From Vibrio albus (lineage in GTDB: Bacteria > Pseudomonadota > Gammaproteobacteria > Enterobacterales > Vibrionaceae), in NCBI RefSeq assembly GCF_003144035.1, contig NZ_QFWT01000001.1:682001-746000 (forward strand): 64,000 nucleotides of DNA. Direction: 5' to 3'. The first letter of the stretch is position 1. Each line of letters starts with the position of its first letter. Below the pieces are notes generated by a model. The model was not told where the DNA came from, did no database searches, and saw nothing but the letters and a program-made list of their open reading frames with translations. Position numbers and translations under genes: made by a program. Shown here one piece after another: positions 19,777 to 28,961 of this stretch.

Positions 19777-20024
19777 CCCTCGTTCCCTCGCTCCTGCGTG
19801 GGAATGCATACCTGACTCAAAGCTAACATACGTCATCATAACTGGCTCGAGCAAACTAGCCTCTTTTTATTCAACGTATTTATTGTTGATTGTGCACTTG
19901 TCAATAAATAAGAAAAACTGGGGCGATATGTAGGTGCGAGGAAACGAGAATAGCAAGGAGGCGTGTATACGCATCGCACCTCTAAATTAAATATGCATTC
20001 CCACGCTGGAGCATGGGAACGAGA
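19777..20024. repeat. Inverted pair of REP-like elements in the tyrA-tyrS gap
   Basis: The 387-bp gap 19653-20039 has no gene. It carries a REP-like copy at 19777-19808 (CCCTCGTTCCCTCGCTCC, then TGCGTGGGAATGC) and an inverted copy at 19995-20024 (GCATTCCCACGCTGG, then AGCATGGGAACGAGA). Between them AGGTGCGA (19932-19939) and TCGCACCT (19974-19981) form an 8-bp stem, inside which GCGT-GTAT-ACGC (19961-19972) makes a second hairpin. The layout resembles paired REPs; the inner structure is unexplained. Confidence 0.7.
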
Positions 20025-20039
20025 GTAAATGGCCGGGAT

Positions 20040-21167
20040 CTAACCTCGATGGATAGAATCATTTGCCTGTTTCAGCAGCTTCTGGCTCTCCAGCATAAAC
20101 TGAGCGGAATAGTCACCAAACCATTCACTGACTTTGTTAAAGCTCTCCACAAACTCTGCTTTATTATGCTGTTCCAGGATCTGAATAGCCTCACCAAACC
20201 GGGCATGGAAACGCTTGATCATGTCGATATTTTCCTCTGAAGACAGGATAATATCGCCGTACAGATTCGGATCCTGAGCAAACAAGCGCCCTATCATCGC
20301 CAGTTCCAGGCGATAAATTGGTGAACTCAGTTGCAACAGTTTATCCAGATCCGGGTTCTCTTTGCTCAGATGCATGCCATAGGCAAACGAGGTAAAGTGA
20401 CGCAGCGCCTGAATCAGCGTCATCCCCTTGTCATGCTCTTTGGCATCCATAGCACAGACACTGGCTCCCCAGATAACAAACTGCTGTAGCAGCCATTGAT
20501 AGTGCTCGCTGCCACGACCATCACAATGCACAATAACCTGTTTAGCCAGACTAGGGACATCCGGGCCAAACATAGGGTGCAGGCCAACAACCGGACCGGC
20601 ATGGGTTTCCATCATCGTCTGTAGCGGCTTAGACTTTATCGACGTCAGATCACACAGAATGCAGTCTTCCGGCAAATCAGACAGCTTTCTGATCACACCT
20701 TCCGTCAGATGAATCGGCACACTGACAACCACGAGGCCTGCACCTTTGAGGATCTCATCCGCACGGTCCCAGTCCTTGCTGCCGAGCACTTTGACCTGAT
20801 AGCCTGACAGGGTAAACATCCGTTTAAACAAACCACCTAACTGCCCTTTACCACCAACGATCACAACAGAACGCAGTTCAGGGTTCAGACATTTGAAGCC
20901 GGAATCTTTTTCACTTGAATAAGATTCCCGCATGGTGCGACGAAGAATATCTTCTATCAGCTGAGCCGGTACACCTTGCTTTTCCGCCTCTTCCCGGCGC
21001 GATGCGAGCATGGCCGCCTCGCGATCCGGGGCATAAATAGGCAGGCCGTGTTTACTTTTTACTTCTCCGACTTTTTCCACCAGAGCCAGACGGCGAGCCA
21101 GCAAGGCCACCATCTGCTTATCTACTTCATCTATCTGATCACGTAATTCGTTTAATTCAACGGCCAT
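20040..21167 (-). CDS. tyrA: Chorismate mutase / prephenate dehydrogenase (T-protein)
   Basis: Bifunctional enzyme of tyrosine synthesis: chorismate to prephenate, then to 4-hydroxyphenylpyruvate. It is 375 aa (E. coli 373). Residues 1-90 are an AroQ-type chorismate mutase ([23 protein letters not shown]...[18 protein letters not shown]). The dehydrogenase domain starts near residue 105 with the NAD motif [18 protein letters not shown] and contains GLHPMFGPD. It lies 8 bp after aroF, the aroF-tyrA operon known from E. coli. Confidence 0.97.
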   Translation of the reverse strand: MAVELNELRDQIDEVDKQMVALLARRLALVEKVGEVKSKHGLPIYAPDREAAMLASRREEAEKQGVPAQLIEDILRRTMRESYSSEKDSGFKCLNPELRSVVIVGGKGQLGGLFKRMFTLSGYQVKVLGSKDWDRADEILKGAGLVVVSVPIHLTEGVIRKLSDLPEDCILCDLTSIKSKPLQTMMETHAGPVVGLHPMFGPDVPSLAKQVIVHCDGRGSEHYQWLLQQFVIWGASVCAMDAKEHDKGMTLIQALRHFTSFAYGMHLSKENPDLDKLLQLSSPIYRLELAMIGRLFAQDPNLYGDIILSSEENIDMIKRFHARFGEAIQILEQHNKAEFVESFNKVSEWFGDYSAQFMLESQKLLKQANDSIHRG

Positions 21168-21175
21168 AGGGTTCC

Positions 21176-22246
21176 TTACTTAATTCGATCCTGCAAAAAC
21201 GGAATCAGCTCTTTATGAGCATGACGCAGCAGAGTCTCAGTGGTATCCCAGTTGATACAAGCATCTGTGATTGACACACCATACTTCATCTCATTCAGAG
21301 GAATATCAGATGGCTGGTTGCCCTCATTCAGATGACTTTCAATCATCAGACCGATGATAGATTTATTACCTTCACGGATCTGATGAATCACATCTTCTGC
21401 CACAAGAGGCTGACGAGAGTAGTCTTTGCGGGAGTTTGCATGGCTACAGTCTACCATCAGTGCAGCGTCCAGACCCGATTTTGCCATCTCTTGTTCACAT
21501 TCAGCAACCGATACTGAATCATAGTTGGTCTGCTTACCGCCACGCAGGATAACATGGCCGTTTTCGTTACCCTTTGTCGTCAGCAGCGCCACTTTACCTT
21601 CATGGCTGATCCCCATAAAGCGGTGACCTGCAGAAGCTGCCTGCATGGCATTGATTGCTGTCGACAGGCTGCCGTCGGTACCGTTTTTAAAGCCGATAGG
21701 CATAGACAGGCCACTGGCCATTTCACGGTGAGTCTGAGATTCGGTCGTACGCGCACCGATAGCTGCCCAGCTGAATGTATCAGCAAGGTACTGCGGGCTG
21801 ATCGGATCAAGTGCTTCGGTTGCCAGAGGAATTTCCATCTCAGCCAGCTCCGTCAGTAACTGACGTCCAACATGCAGGCCATGCTCAATATCAAAAGTAC
21901 CATCCAGATGCGGGTCATTGATCAGCCCTTTCCAGCCAACGGTTGTACGTGGCTTTTCAAAGTAAACCCGCATAACGATGTACAGTTGATCACTAAGCTG
22001 CTCAGACAGTGCTTTCAGACGTTTGGCATACTCTTTGGCGGCTTCAATATCGTGAATGGAACAAGGACCACAGACAATCAGCATACGGTGATCTTTTTTG
22101 TGGATGATATCCGCAATTTCCTGACGAGATTTCTGGATAAATGCACGTGCTTTCTCACTCAGAGGAATTTTGGCTTTCAGCTCCTCTGGAGTAATTAAAA
22201 CTTCTTCATTAATAATATTGATGTTACTTAGTTCACTCTTATGCAT
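21176..22246 (-). CDS. aroF: 3-deoxy-7-phosphoheptulonate synthase, Tyr-sensitive type
   Basis: First enzyme of the shikimate pathway (PEP + erythrose-4-P to DAHP). It is 356 aa from the ATG at 22246, equal to E. coli AroF. The frame allows a GTG three codons upstream, but GGTGA is well spaced from the ATG. Family blocks include [57 protein letters not shown] and MVDCSHANS. Linkage to tyrA and the TyrR boxes upstream indicate the tyrosine-regulated isoenzyme. Confidence 0.96.
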   Translation of the reverse strand: MHKSELSNINIINEEVLITPEELKAKIPLSEKARAFIQKSRQEIADIIHKKDHRMLIVCGPCSIHDIEAAKEYAKRLKALSEQLSDQLYIVMRVYFEKPRTTVGWKGLINDPHLDGTFDIEHGLHVGRQLLTELAEMEIPLATEALDPISPQYLADTFSWAAIGARTTESQTHREMASGLSMPIGFKNGTDGSLSTAINAMQAASAGHRFMGISHEGKVALLTTKGNENGHVILRGGKQTNYDSVSVAECEQEMAKSGLDAALMVDCSHANSRKDYSRQPLVAEDVIHQIREGNKSIIGLMIESHLNEGNQPSDIPLNEMKYGVSITDACINWDTTETLLRHAHKELIPFLQDRIK

Positions 22247-22343
22247 CTCACTCACCGTATATTTTTCTTTACACCCAAAAACTTCAGCGTACTCTTTAAA
22301 AAACTGTTAAGCACACCATACCAGTATATGCTCAAGTTTCAAG

Positions 22344-22383
22344 TGTACACATTAAAAAACATTTATGTAAACTTATATTTACA
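22344..22383 (-). promoter_or_regulatory. TyrR operator (strong box plus weak box) for aroF-tyrA
   Basis: TGTAAACTTATATTTACA at 22366-22383 is a perfect match to the TyrR box TGTAAA-N6-TTTACA. A second, weaker box TGTACA-N6-AAAACA is at 22344-22361, 22 bp centre to centre and closer to aroF. A strong/weak pair about two helical turns apart is the usual layout for tyrosine-dependent TyrR hexamer repression. Confidence 0.85.
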
Positions 22384-22449
22384 CCAATTAATACCAATAC
22401 CCGTTTTATCTTTTCTATACTTAACAGAACACTGACGTGGGAGCCTGTG

Positions 22450-23226
22450 ATGGGAAAACTAAAAAAAGACACCTACGAGAAAGAGCTGGAACTACTTCAG
22501 ATCGAGCTGGTAAAGCTGCAGGAATGGGTAAAAAAACAGGGACTCAAAGTCGCCGTCATTTTTGAAGGGCGTGACGCAGCAGGTAAGGGAGGAACCATCA
22601 AACGTATTACGGAACCTCTTAATCCTAGGGTATGTCAGGTAGTGGCTCTTCCTGCCCCGACCGAAAAAGAAAAAACGCAGTGGTATTTCCAGCGTTATGT
22701 CTGCCACCTTCCCTCCGCCGGCGAAATCGTTCTGTTCGATCGAAGCTGGTACAACCGTGCTGGTGTTGAAAAGGTTATGGGGTTCTGCTCCGATGACGAA
22801 TACGAAGAATTCCTTCGCTCCTGCCCTGAATTTGAGCGTATGCTGATCCGGTCTGACATTATTCTGATCAAATACTGGTTCTCAGTGTCAGATGAGGAGC
22901 AGGAAAAACGCTTTCTTGAACGGATTAATACTCCCGTCAAACGCTGGAAGTTCAGCCCGATGGATCTCGAATCCCGTAACCGCTGGGCGGAGTATTCCGA
23001 AGCCAAAGACCGTATGTTTGCCTATACCGATACCAAACAATCACCGTGGTGGGTAGTTCGCTCCGATGACAAGAAAAAAGCTCGCCTCAACTGTATCAGC
23101 CATTTTCTGTCTCTGATCCCTTACGAAGAAATTGACTATCCACCAGTGGAACTTCCGGAAATCAACAAAGAGGGTTACATTCGCTCACCTATCGATGATC
23201 AGTCACATATTCCGGAAATATACTAG
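22450..23226 (+). CDS. ppk2: Polyphosphate kinase 2
   Basis: PPK2-family nucleotide kinase, usually using polyphosphate to phosphorylate ADP or GDP. It is 258 aa from the ATG at 22450 (GGGAG upstream); a GTG one codon earlier is possible. Walker A-like FEGRDAAGKGGTIKRI is at about residues 38-53, the Walker B region is LFDRSWYNRAGVEKVMGFC and the lid module is ERINTPVKRWKFSPMDLESRNRW. The single-domain length fits class I PPK2. It converges on phoU with 26 bp between, next to the pst genes and close to ppk-ppx, which supports a phosphate-storage role. Confidence 0.92.
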   Translation: MGKLKKDTYEKELELLQIELVKLQEWVKKQGLKVAVIFEGRDAAGKGGTIKRITEPLNPRVCQVVALPAPTEKEKTQWYFQRYVCHLPSAGEIVLFDRSWYNRAGVEKVMGFCSDDEYEEFLRSCPEFERMLIRSDIILIKYWFSVSDEEQEKRFLERINTPVKRWKFSPMDLESRNRWAEYSEAKDRMFAYTDTKQSPWWVVRSDDKKKARLNCISHFLSLIPYEEIDYPPVELPEINKEGYIRSPIDDQSHIPEIY

Positions 23227-23252
23227 GGCGTGTTGTCTCTGGTGAGAAGTCA

Positions 23253-23948
23253 TCAGATATATTTATCAATGTCGTCATTTTCCAGATGCCGAACATCTTT
23301 CCCTTTAACAAAATAGATAATGTACTCACAGATATTCTGGCAACGGTCACCGACCCTTTCGATAGCCTGAGCCGACCACATGACCTGCAGAATGTTCGGG
23401 ATGTCCTGCGGATTTTCCTGCATATAAAGCATAAGCTGATGCAGTACTGCTTTATATTCTGCATCCAGATCATCATCCAGCTTATAGACTTCAGCGGCCG
23501 CATCTGTATCCATTCGGGCAAATGCATCCAGAACCTGGTGCAACATAGCGATCGCCCTACGGCATAGCGGTTCAAGGGAGACCTGAAATTTCTGCTCGTT
23601 AGGTGAAGGGGTTTCTATCGCAATGTAAGCGATTTTCGCGGCCACATCACCGATTCTTTCCAGATCAGTGATTGTCTTGATAATCGCCATAATCAGCCGT
23701 AAGTCTCTTGCGGTAGGCTGACGTTTGGCGATAATCCGGGTGCAGGCTTCATCAATGGTGACTTCCATTCCGTTCACCTTATGATCATCACGAACGACTT
23801 TCTTTGCCAGTTCGATATCCTGCTTGTGAAGAGCCTGCATTGCAAATGAAAGCTGCTGCTCAACCAATCCCCCCATGGTAAGAACGTGGGTCCGGATAGC
23901 CTCAAGTTCAGCGTTAAACTGTCCTGATATATGACGGCCTAAGTGCAT
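23253..23948 (-). CDS. phoU: Phosphate signalling protein PhoU
   Basis: Negative regulator linking the Pst transporter to the PhoR/PhoB system. It is 231 aa, all-helical, with two PhoU repeats. The first is near residues 20-105 with the metal-site segment [25 protein letters not shown]. The second is near 125-210 with [28 protein letters not shown]. It is the last gene of pstC-pstA-pstB-phoU, 30 bp after pstB. Confidence 0.96.
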   Translation of the reverse strand: MHLGRHISGQFNAELEAIRTHVLTMGGLVEQQLSFAMQALHKQDIELAKKVVRDDHKVNGMEVTIDEACTRIIAKRQPTARDLRLIMAIIKTITDLERIGDVAAKIAYIAIETPSPNEQKFQVSLEPLCRRAIAMLHQVLDAFARMDTDAAAEVYKLDDDLDAEYKAVLHQLMLYMQENPQDIPNILQVMWSAQAIERVGDRCQNICEYIIYFVKGKDVRHLENDDIDKYI

Positions 23949-23978
23949 TATTCTCCCTCTGTTTTATACGCCGGATAG

Positions 23979-24797
23979 TTAACCATACCTGCCCGTTATA
24001 TAATCTTCTGTCTGTTTTTGCTGTGGAGACGTAAAAATTGAATCTGTATCACTATATTCAATTAACCGCCCCAGATGGATAAACGCCGTATGGTCACTCA
24101 CCCTGGCAGCCTGTTGCATATTATGAGTAACAATCACCACTGTGTACTTAGTTTTCAATTCGTTCACCAGTTCTTCAATCGTCAGCGTCGAAATAGGATC
24201 CAGTGCCGAAGTCGGCTCATCCAGAAGTAACACCTCTGGTTCTATCGCAATAGCACGGGCAATTACCAGCCTCTGTTGCTGCCCTCCAGAAAGCCCGAAA
24301 GCATTTTCATGCAGCCGATCTTTTACCTCATCCCAGAGAGCAGCCGCTCTGAGTGAGCGTTCCACCGCATCATCTAATGCCCTTACCGACTTCACCCCCT
24401 GCAAACGCAGCCCGTAAACCACATTTTCGTAGATAGACTTGGGAAAAGGATTTGGGCGCTGAAACACCATGCCTACCCGGCGGCGCAAGGTGGCCACATC
24501 CACATCAGGATGGTAAATATCTTTACCGTGGAGCCTCACTGCTCCTTCTATCCGACAGCCATCCACCAGATCATTCATCCGGTTAATGCAGCGTAGTAAC
24601 GTCGATTTACCACACCCGGACGGACCGATAAAAGCCGTCACCTGGCCTTTAGGTATTCTCATCGAAATATCGCTGAGCGCCCGGCTATGCTGATAGTACA
24701 GGTTCAGCCTCTCGATTGAGATAGAAGTATCTTTATCGTTGAGGTTATTAACATCAAGTGGTGGCTCATAGCCCAGAGCCGGATTGACAGACAGCAT
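23979..24797 (-). CDS. pstB: Phosphate ABC transporter ATP-binding protein
   Basis: ATPase of the high-affinity phosphate importer. It is 272 aa. Walker A is GPSGCGKST, the Q-loop lies in [22 protein letters not shown], the signature is [16 protein letters not shown], Walker B is [13 protein letters not shown] and the H-loop is [15 protein letters not shown]. The first 30 residues before IERLNLYYQ are a non-conserved extension. It lies 11 bp after pstA in the operon. Confidence 0.97.
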   Translation of the reverse strand: MLSVNPALGYEPPLDVNNLNDKDTSISIERLNLYYQHSRALSDISMRIPKGQVTAFIGPSGCGKSTLLRCINRMNDLVDGCRIEGAVRLHGKDIYHPDVDVATLRRRVGMVFQRPNPFPKSIYENVVYGLRLQGVKSVRALDDAVERSLRAAALWDEVKDRLHENAFGLSGGQQQRLVIARAIAIEPEVLLLDEPTSALDPISTLTIEELVNELKTKYTVVIVTHNMQQAARVSDHTAFIHLGRLIEYSDTDSIFTSPQQKQTEDYITGRYG

Positions 24798-24808
24798 AAA
24801 GTTTGGCT

Positions 24809-26461
24809 CTACTCCTGTTCCAGAATACGGTATTTTTCACGCAGGTTATTACGAATCTTAATCGCCGTTAAATTCAAACCGACGATAACGGTAACCAGCA
24901 AAAATGACGTGGCATACACTAAAGGCCGTGCCGCTTCAATATTGGGGGACTGAAAGCCAATATCATAAATATGATAACCCAAATGCATAAATTTACGCTC
25001 AAGGTGAACGTAGGGGTAATTCCCGTCCACCGGCAGACTCGGTGCCAGTTTGGCTACGCCCACCAGCATCAGAGGAGCCACTTCCCCGGCAGCCCTTGCA
25101 ACAGCCAGGATCATCCCGGTAATAATCGCCGGACTCGCCATCGGCAGTACAATTCGCCACAAGGTTTCAAACTGTGTCGCCCCTAATGCCATGGAACCAT
25201 GACGAACAGAATTCGGGATCCGGCTTAACCCCTCTTCAGTGGCAACGATCACAACAGGCAATGTAAGCAGCGCCAGTGTCAGAGCAGACCATAGCAAGCC
25301 AGGTGTCCCAAACGTTGGTGTAGGCAGCCTTTCCGAGTAAAACAACTCATCGATGGTGCCACCAAGGGTATACACAAAAAAGCCCAACCCAAAAACGCCA
25401 TATACGATTGATGGAACCCCCGCTAGATTGATTACAGCGATACGGATCAGGCGGGTAAAGGCACCGTTTTTTGCGTATTCGTGCAGATAGACTGCCGCGA
25501 CTACCCCCAAAGGCATGACGATCACTGACATCACCATGACCAAAAATACCGTCCCGAATATGGCAGGAAAAACGCCCCCTTCAGAGTTTGCTTCTCTGGG
25601 GTCGTCCGTTAAAAACTGCTTTACCTTTCCTGCCCAATGAAAAAGCTTCTGGCTAAAGCTCATATTATTCGGATACCAGGCATCTAAAATAACCCCGAGA
25701 GAGAGTCGGGTTTTCCCTCCGGTCATATCTTCGACAATCACAGCTTCGGTCTGCAGTCTCTCACGCAGAACATCAAGTTTGGCCTCTGACTCCGCTATTA
25801 ACTCATTCAGCGCGGTTTTCTTACGGAAAAAAGTATCCAGATAAGCATCATTCAACTGGTGATTGTATTCACGTTTTTGTTTTTCCATCAGAAGCTGACT
25901 CAGTTCCCAGCCCTGCTGACGTATCTCTGACTCAGAAATACGATCTATTTCATCGCGTATCGTAGTAGCAAAATCGATTCCATGCCGTAAATGCATAGCA
26001 ACATCAGAGTGGTACAAGCCACTTTCCGTTTCATAGGCCACAGGTTTTCCGAAAAAGTCCCCCCCTCTGACGCGCTCTATCACCGCCCATTCTTCCGGCT
26101 GTACAGGTGTACTCAGTTCAGACTGAAGTACCGTGATAAAATCAAGAGGATACCGTTCTCTGTTGGCAATTTTTATATTCAGGCGATCAACCTCTCCCTG
26201 CTCCTGAACCTCATCCGGCAGATCACTGTCAGCCTCAAAGAGATGCTCAACCGGGATTGCATCTTTCTGATACACAATCCCGACGATACGCTTCCCATTC
26301 ATATTCTGCCATTCATATAAAGGCGCAGGCCAAAAGTAAGCCAGACCCTTCCAGCCGATAAGTAAAAGCAGACCAAGAACAGCAACAAGACTGATACTTA
26401 CCGCTCCCCCTGTCAGCCATATCCATGGCCGGCCCGATTTTATCCAGTCAGTCATCAGCAT
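24809..26461 (-). CDS. pstA: Phosphate ABC transporter permease PstA, extended form
   Basis: Inner-membrane permease of the Pst importer. It is 550 aa, against about 296 in E. coli. After an N-terminal membrane helix (about 14-37) there is a periplasmic insertion of about 250 residues with a coiled-coil-like part (near 165-235). The normal permease core begins about residue 300 ([33 protein letters not shown]). The EAA-type loop [37 protein letters not shown] is intact. Such enlarged PstA proteins also occur in Pseudomonas. A GTG or ATG start one to two codons later is possible. Confidence 0.94.
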   Translation of the reverse strand: MLMTDWIKSGRPWIWLTGGAVSISLVAVLGLLLLIGWKGLAYFWPAPLYEWQNMNGKRIVGIVYQKDAIPVEHLFEADSDLPDEVQEQGEVDRLNIKIANRERYPLDFITVLQSELSTPVQPEEWAVIERVRGGDFFGKPVAYETESGLYHSDVAMHLRHGIDFATTIRDEIDRISESEIRQQGWELSQLLMEKQKREYNHQLNDAYLDTFFRKKTALNELIAESEAKLDVLRERLQTEAVIVEDMTGGKTRLSLGVILDAWYPNNMSFSQKLFHWAGKVKQFLTDDPREANSEGGVFPAIFGTVFLVMVMSVIVMPLGVVAAVYLHEYAKNGAFTRLIRIAVINLAGVPSIVYGVFGLGFFVYTLGGTIDELFYSERLPTPTFGTPGLLWSALTLALLTLPVVIVATEEGLSRIPNSVRHGSMALGATQFETLWRIVLPMASPAIITGMILAVARAAGEVAPLMLVGVAKLAPSLPVDGNYPYVHLERKFMHLGYHIYDIGFQSPNIEAARPLVYATSFLLVTVIVGLNLTAIKIRNNLREKYRILEQE

Positions 26462-26494
26462 AACTTATCTGACTCTCATCATAATTTAATCACC

Positions 26495-28708
26495 CTACAG
26501 AGAACGGTACTTATCACGCAGACGTTGCCTCACCATCTCAGCCAGAGAGTTAACGGCAAAAGTAAATATAAACAACAGCAGTGCTGCCAGGAACAACAAG
26601 CGGTAATGCGCATTACCGACTTCGGACTCGGGCAATTCAACCGCAATGGTCGCTGAGAGACTGCGCATCCCTTCAAAAATGTTCCAGTCCAGTATCGGTG
26701 TATTACCCGTTGCCATCAGAACAATCATGGTTTCTCCCACCGCTCGTCCCAGACCAATCATAACGGCAGAAAAAATGCCGGGACTGGCAGTCAGCAGTAC
26801 GACATGTAACAGTGTTTGCCACTGAGTCGCCCCTAAGGCCAGAGAGCCATCAGTTAAGTGTTTAGGTACCGAGAAAATAGCGTCTTCTGCGATAGTAAAA
26901 ATAGTCGGTATCACAGCAAACCCCATTGCAACCCCCACGACCAGTGCATTACGCTGATCAAAATGAAGCCCCTGTTCAGCCATAAACAGCCGGATATCTC
27001 CGCCAAATAGCCAGCGCTCTATATCACTGCTCATTTGTATCGACAGATACCCAAGCGCCACCACAACGGGAATAAGGATAATGCTGTGCCAGCCATTAGG
27101 CAGCCTCCTGAGAAGCGGGCGAGGAATGACAGACCAGAGCGCGGCAACCAGAATAAAGCCCAACGGCATAATCACCGCCATCGCCACCACCCCAGGCAGT
27201 GCACGCTCAATAATCGGAGCCAGCCATAACCCGGCCAGAAAACCAATAATAACGGTTGGCAACGCTTCCATTATCTCAATCACCGGTTTGACCACTCTTC
27301 GCATCGGTGCCGACATAAAATAGGCAGTATAAATCGCACCACATACGGCCAGCGGCACAGAGATCAGCATAGCAAACATCGCCGCTTTCAGTGTCCCGAA
27401 CGCCAGAGGGATCAGGCTGAATTTCGCTTCAAAGCTGTTATCAGCAGACGTCGACTGCCAGACATAATCCGGCTCCGGATAGTTTTCGTACCACACTTGA
27501 GTCCAGAGTGACGAGAAAGAGATTTGCGGGTATGGGTTGTCAACTTTATGGATAGCCAGCTGTGTGCCGTAATCCGCTATCAGGTAGTTCTCATTACCTG
27601 ATATTGCAGCCAGTTCAGGTAAATGCTGGTAGACCTTTTCAGATAACACCCGGTTTTCATTCGTTGTATGGATATTTTCCAGCGTTCCGTCGGCGTAAAA
27701 AGCGTAGAATCCTTTACGGTAAATGTCAGGCAGAATAAACCTCAGTCCGGGTTCCAGAGCAAACTCCCGGATAAAGGTAAGTTTTCGTTCGCTGTTTTTC
27801 AGCACATCAAACCACTGGGATACCGAATGATTGGCATGAGTAATAAGCACTGACTGAGCCCCCGCCAGCAGGTTTAAAGCGAGAGGCTTTCTTTCATTAC
27901 CGGCTCGGGAAACATCCACCACTTCCCGGACAAAAAAACCGTCATCCTTTCTGACGGACACAATCAGAGAATGACCCGATAATATAAATAGCTGCATGCC
28001 ATCAGGAGAAAGCTGCATTGCGGTAACGGGTTCTGAAATATCCGGCATAAACAATTTGCGGATACCACTTCCCTGCTCATCGGCCAGAATAGCGGTCAGT
28101 TTCCCATCACTATTTTGTGCGACAAATACCCCTTGATGGTTATCCTGAACCAGAGCAAACGTAAGCTTCTGCAGTGGCTTCGCTCTATCATCAAGTAACA
28201 CCGGGTTTCCATTGTTAAAGAAATCAATATCTGGCGAGGATACCCGTCCGGAGTCAGTATATGACACGGTATAATGAGGTCTGGCAACGACTACCCCACC
28301 TTGAGAGTCACCAAAGGCAAACCACCCCTGAGCCGCATTACCCTGAGCAAACACACCTGCATTCTTTACAATGCGGGTCTGGGTTAAAACTTTTGCCGTA
28401 TCAGGTTCAAGACTGAGATAGGAGAGCTCACCTGACTGGCTGATTACAAAGCCATTTTCACCATAATCGTCCACCCCCAAAGCAAGCGTATTCTGGTCGT
28501 GAGAATAGTCTACAGTTGTCACCGGCTGAATGGACGCCCCCGAAAAAATGGGTAACGCAATCGAAGAGAGATAGAAAAAGAGTAGTAATAAAGCAAACAG
28601 GACACCAACGCCACCAGTTGTCACTGCCAAACGCGCAATACGGTCTTTGATATACCGAGATTTATCCCGCGCTTTTAGTGAGAACTCAGTGTTTGGCATA
28701 GATTCCAT
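26495..28708 (-). CDS. pstC: Phosphate ABC transporter permease PstC, extended form
   Basis: Partner permease of PstA. It is 737 aa, more than twice the 319 aa of E. coli PstC. A first membrane helix (about 33-57) is followed by about 370 periplasmic residues that look beta-rich and WD/propeller-like (repeated motifs such as GFVISQSGELSYLSL, GWFAFGDSQGGVVVARP and MQLSPDGMQLFILSGHSLIVSV). The permease core starts near residue 435, with the EAA loop LTDGSLALGATQWQTLLHVVLLTASPGIFSA. A Pho box lies 40-57 bp upstream. The start is ATG 28708 (GGAG nearby); ATG 28699 is an alternative. Confidence 0.93.
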   Translation of the reverse strand: MESMPNTEFSLKARDKSRYIKDRIARLAVTTGGVGVLFALLLLFFYLSSIALPIFSGASIQPVTTVDYSHDQNTLALGVDDYGENGFVISQSGELSYLSLEPDTAKVLTQTRIVKNAGVFAQGNAAQGWFAFGDSQGGVVVARPHYTVSYTDSGRVSSPDIDFFNNGNPVLLDDRAKPLQKLTFALVQDNHQGVFVAQNSDGKLTAILADEQGSGIRKLFMPDISEPVTAMQLSPDGMQLFILSGHSLIVSVRKDDGFFVREVVDVSRAGNERKPLALNLLAGAQSVLITHANHSVSQWFDVLKNSERKLTFIREFALEPGLRFILPDIYRKGFYAFYADGTLENIHTTNENRVLSEKVYQHLPELAAISGNENYLIADYGTQLAIHKVDNPYPQISFSSLWTQVWYENYPEPDYVWQSTSADNSFEAKFSLIPLAFGTLKAAMFAMLISVPLAVCGAIYTAYFMSAPMRRVVKPVIEIMEALPTVIIGFLAGLWLAPIIERALPGVVAMAVIMPLGFILVAALWSVIPRPLLRRLPNGWHSIILIPVVVALGYLSIQMSSDIERWLFGGDIRLFMAEQGLHFDQRNALVVGVAMGFAVIPTIFTIAEDAIFSVPKHLTDGSLALGATQWQTLLHVVLLTASPGIFSAVMIGLGRAVGETMIVLMATGNTPILDWNIFEGMRSLSATIAVELPESEVGNAHYRLLFLAALLLFIFTFAVNSLAEMVRQRLRDKYRSL

Positions 28709-28731
28709 CGTCTCCGGATCAAAACTTACAA

Positions 28732-28765
28732 ATGATATGTCGATTACGTGACATTTATATTACAT
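28732..28765 (-). promoter_or_regulatory. Pho box and -10 element of the pstC operon
   Basis: On the minus strand ATGTAAT-ATAA-ATGTCAC (28765-28748) matches the PhoB consensus CTGTCAT-AWAW-CTGTCAC with three mismatches in the two 7-mers. Ten bases downstream is TATCAT (28737-28732), a good -10, and no -35 is needed in PhoB-dependent promoters. The start codon follows about 24 bp further on. No comparable box was found facing ppk. Confidence 0.75.
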
Positions 28766-28961
28766 CAACTTGCTAACATCCTGAAAATAACACTAAGATA
28801 AGCTTACGGGAGGAGCAATGAAATATTTTTGTAACAATAAAAGCCTACCTTTCCTAACTTATACTTAAACTACTAAAATAAGGTTAAATTCAACCTTTAG
28901 CGCCAAGATCTGGTAGTTCCTCTCATTTTGTATTCATCGCTTAACAATGTCGGAAGGTAAC

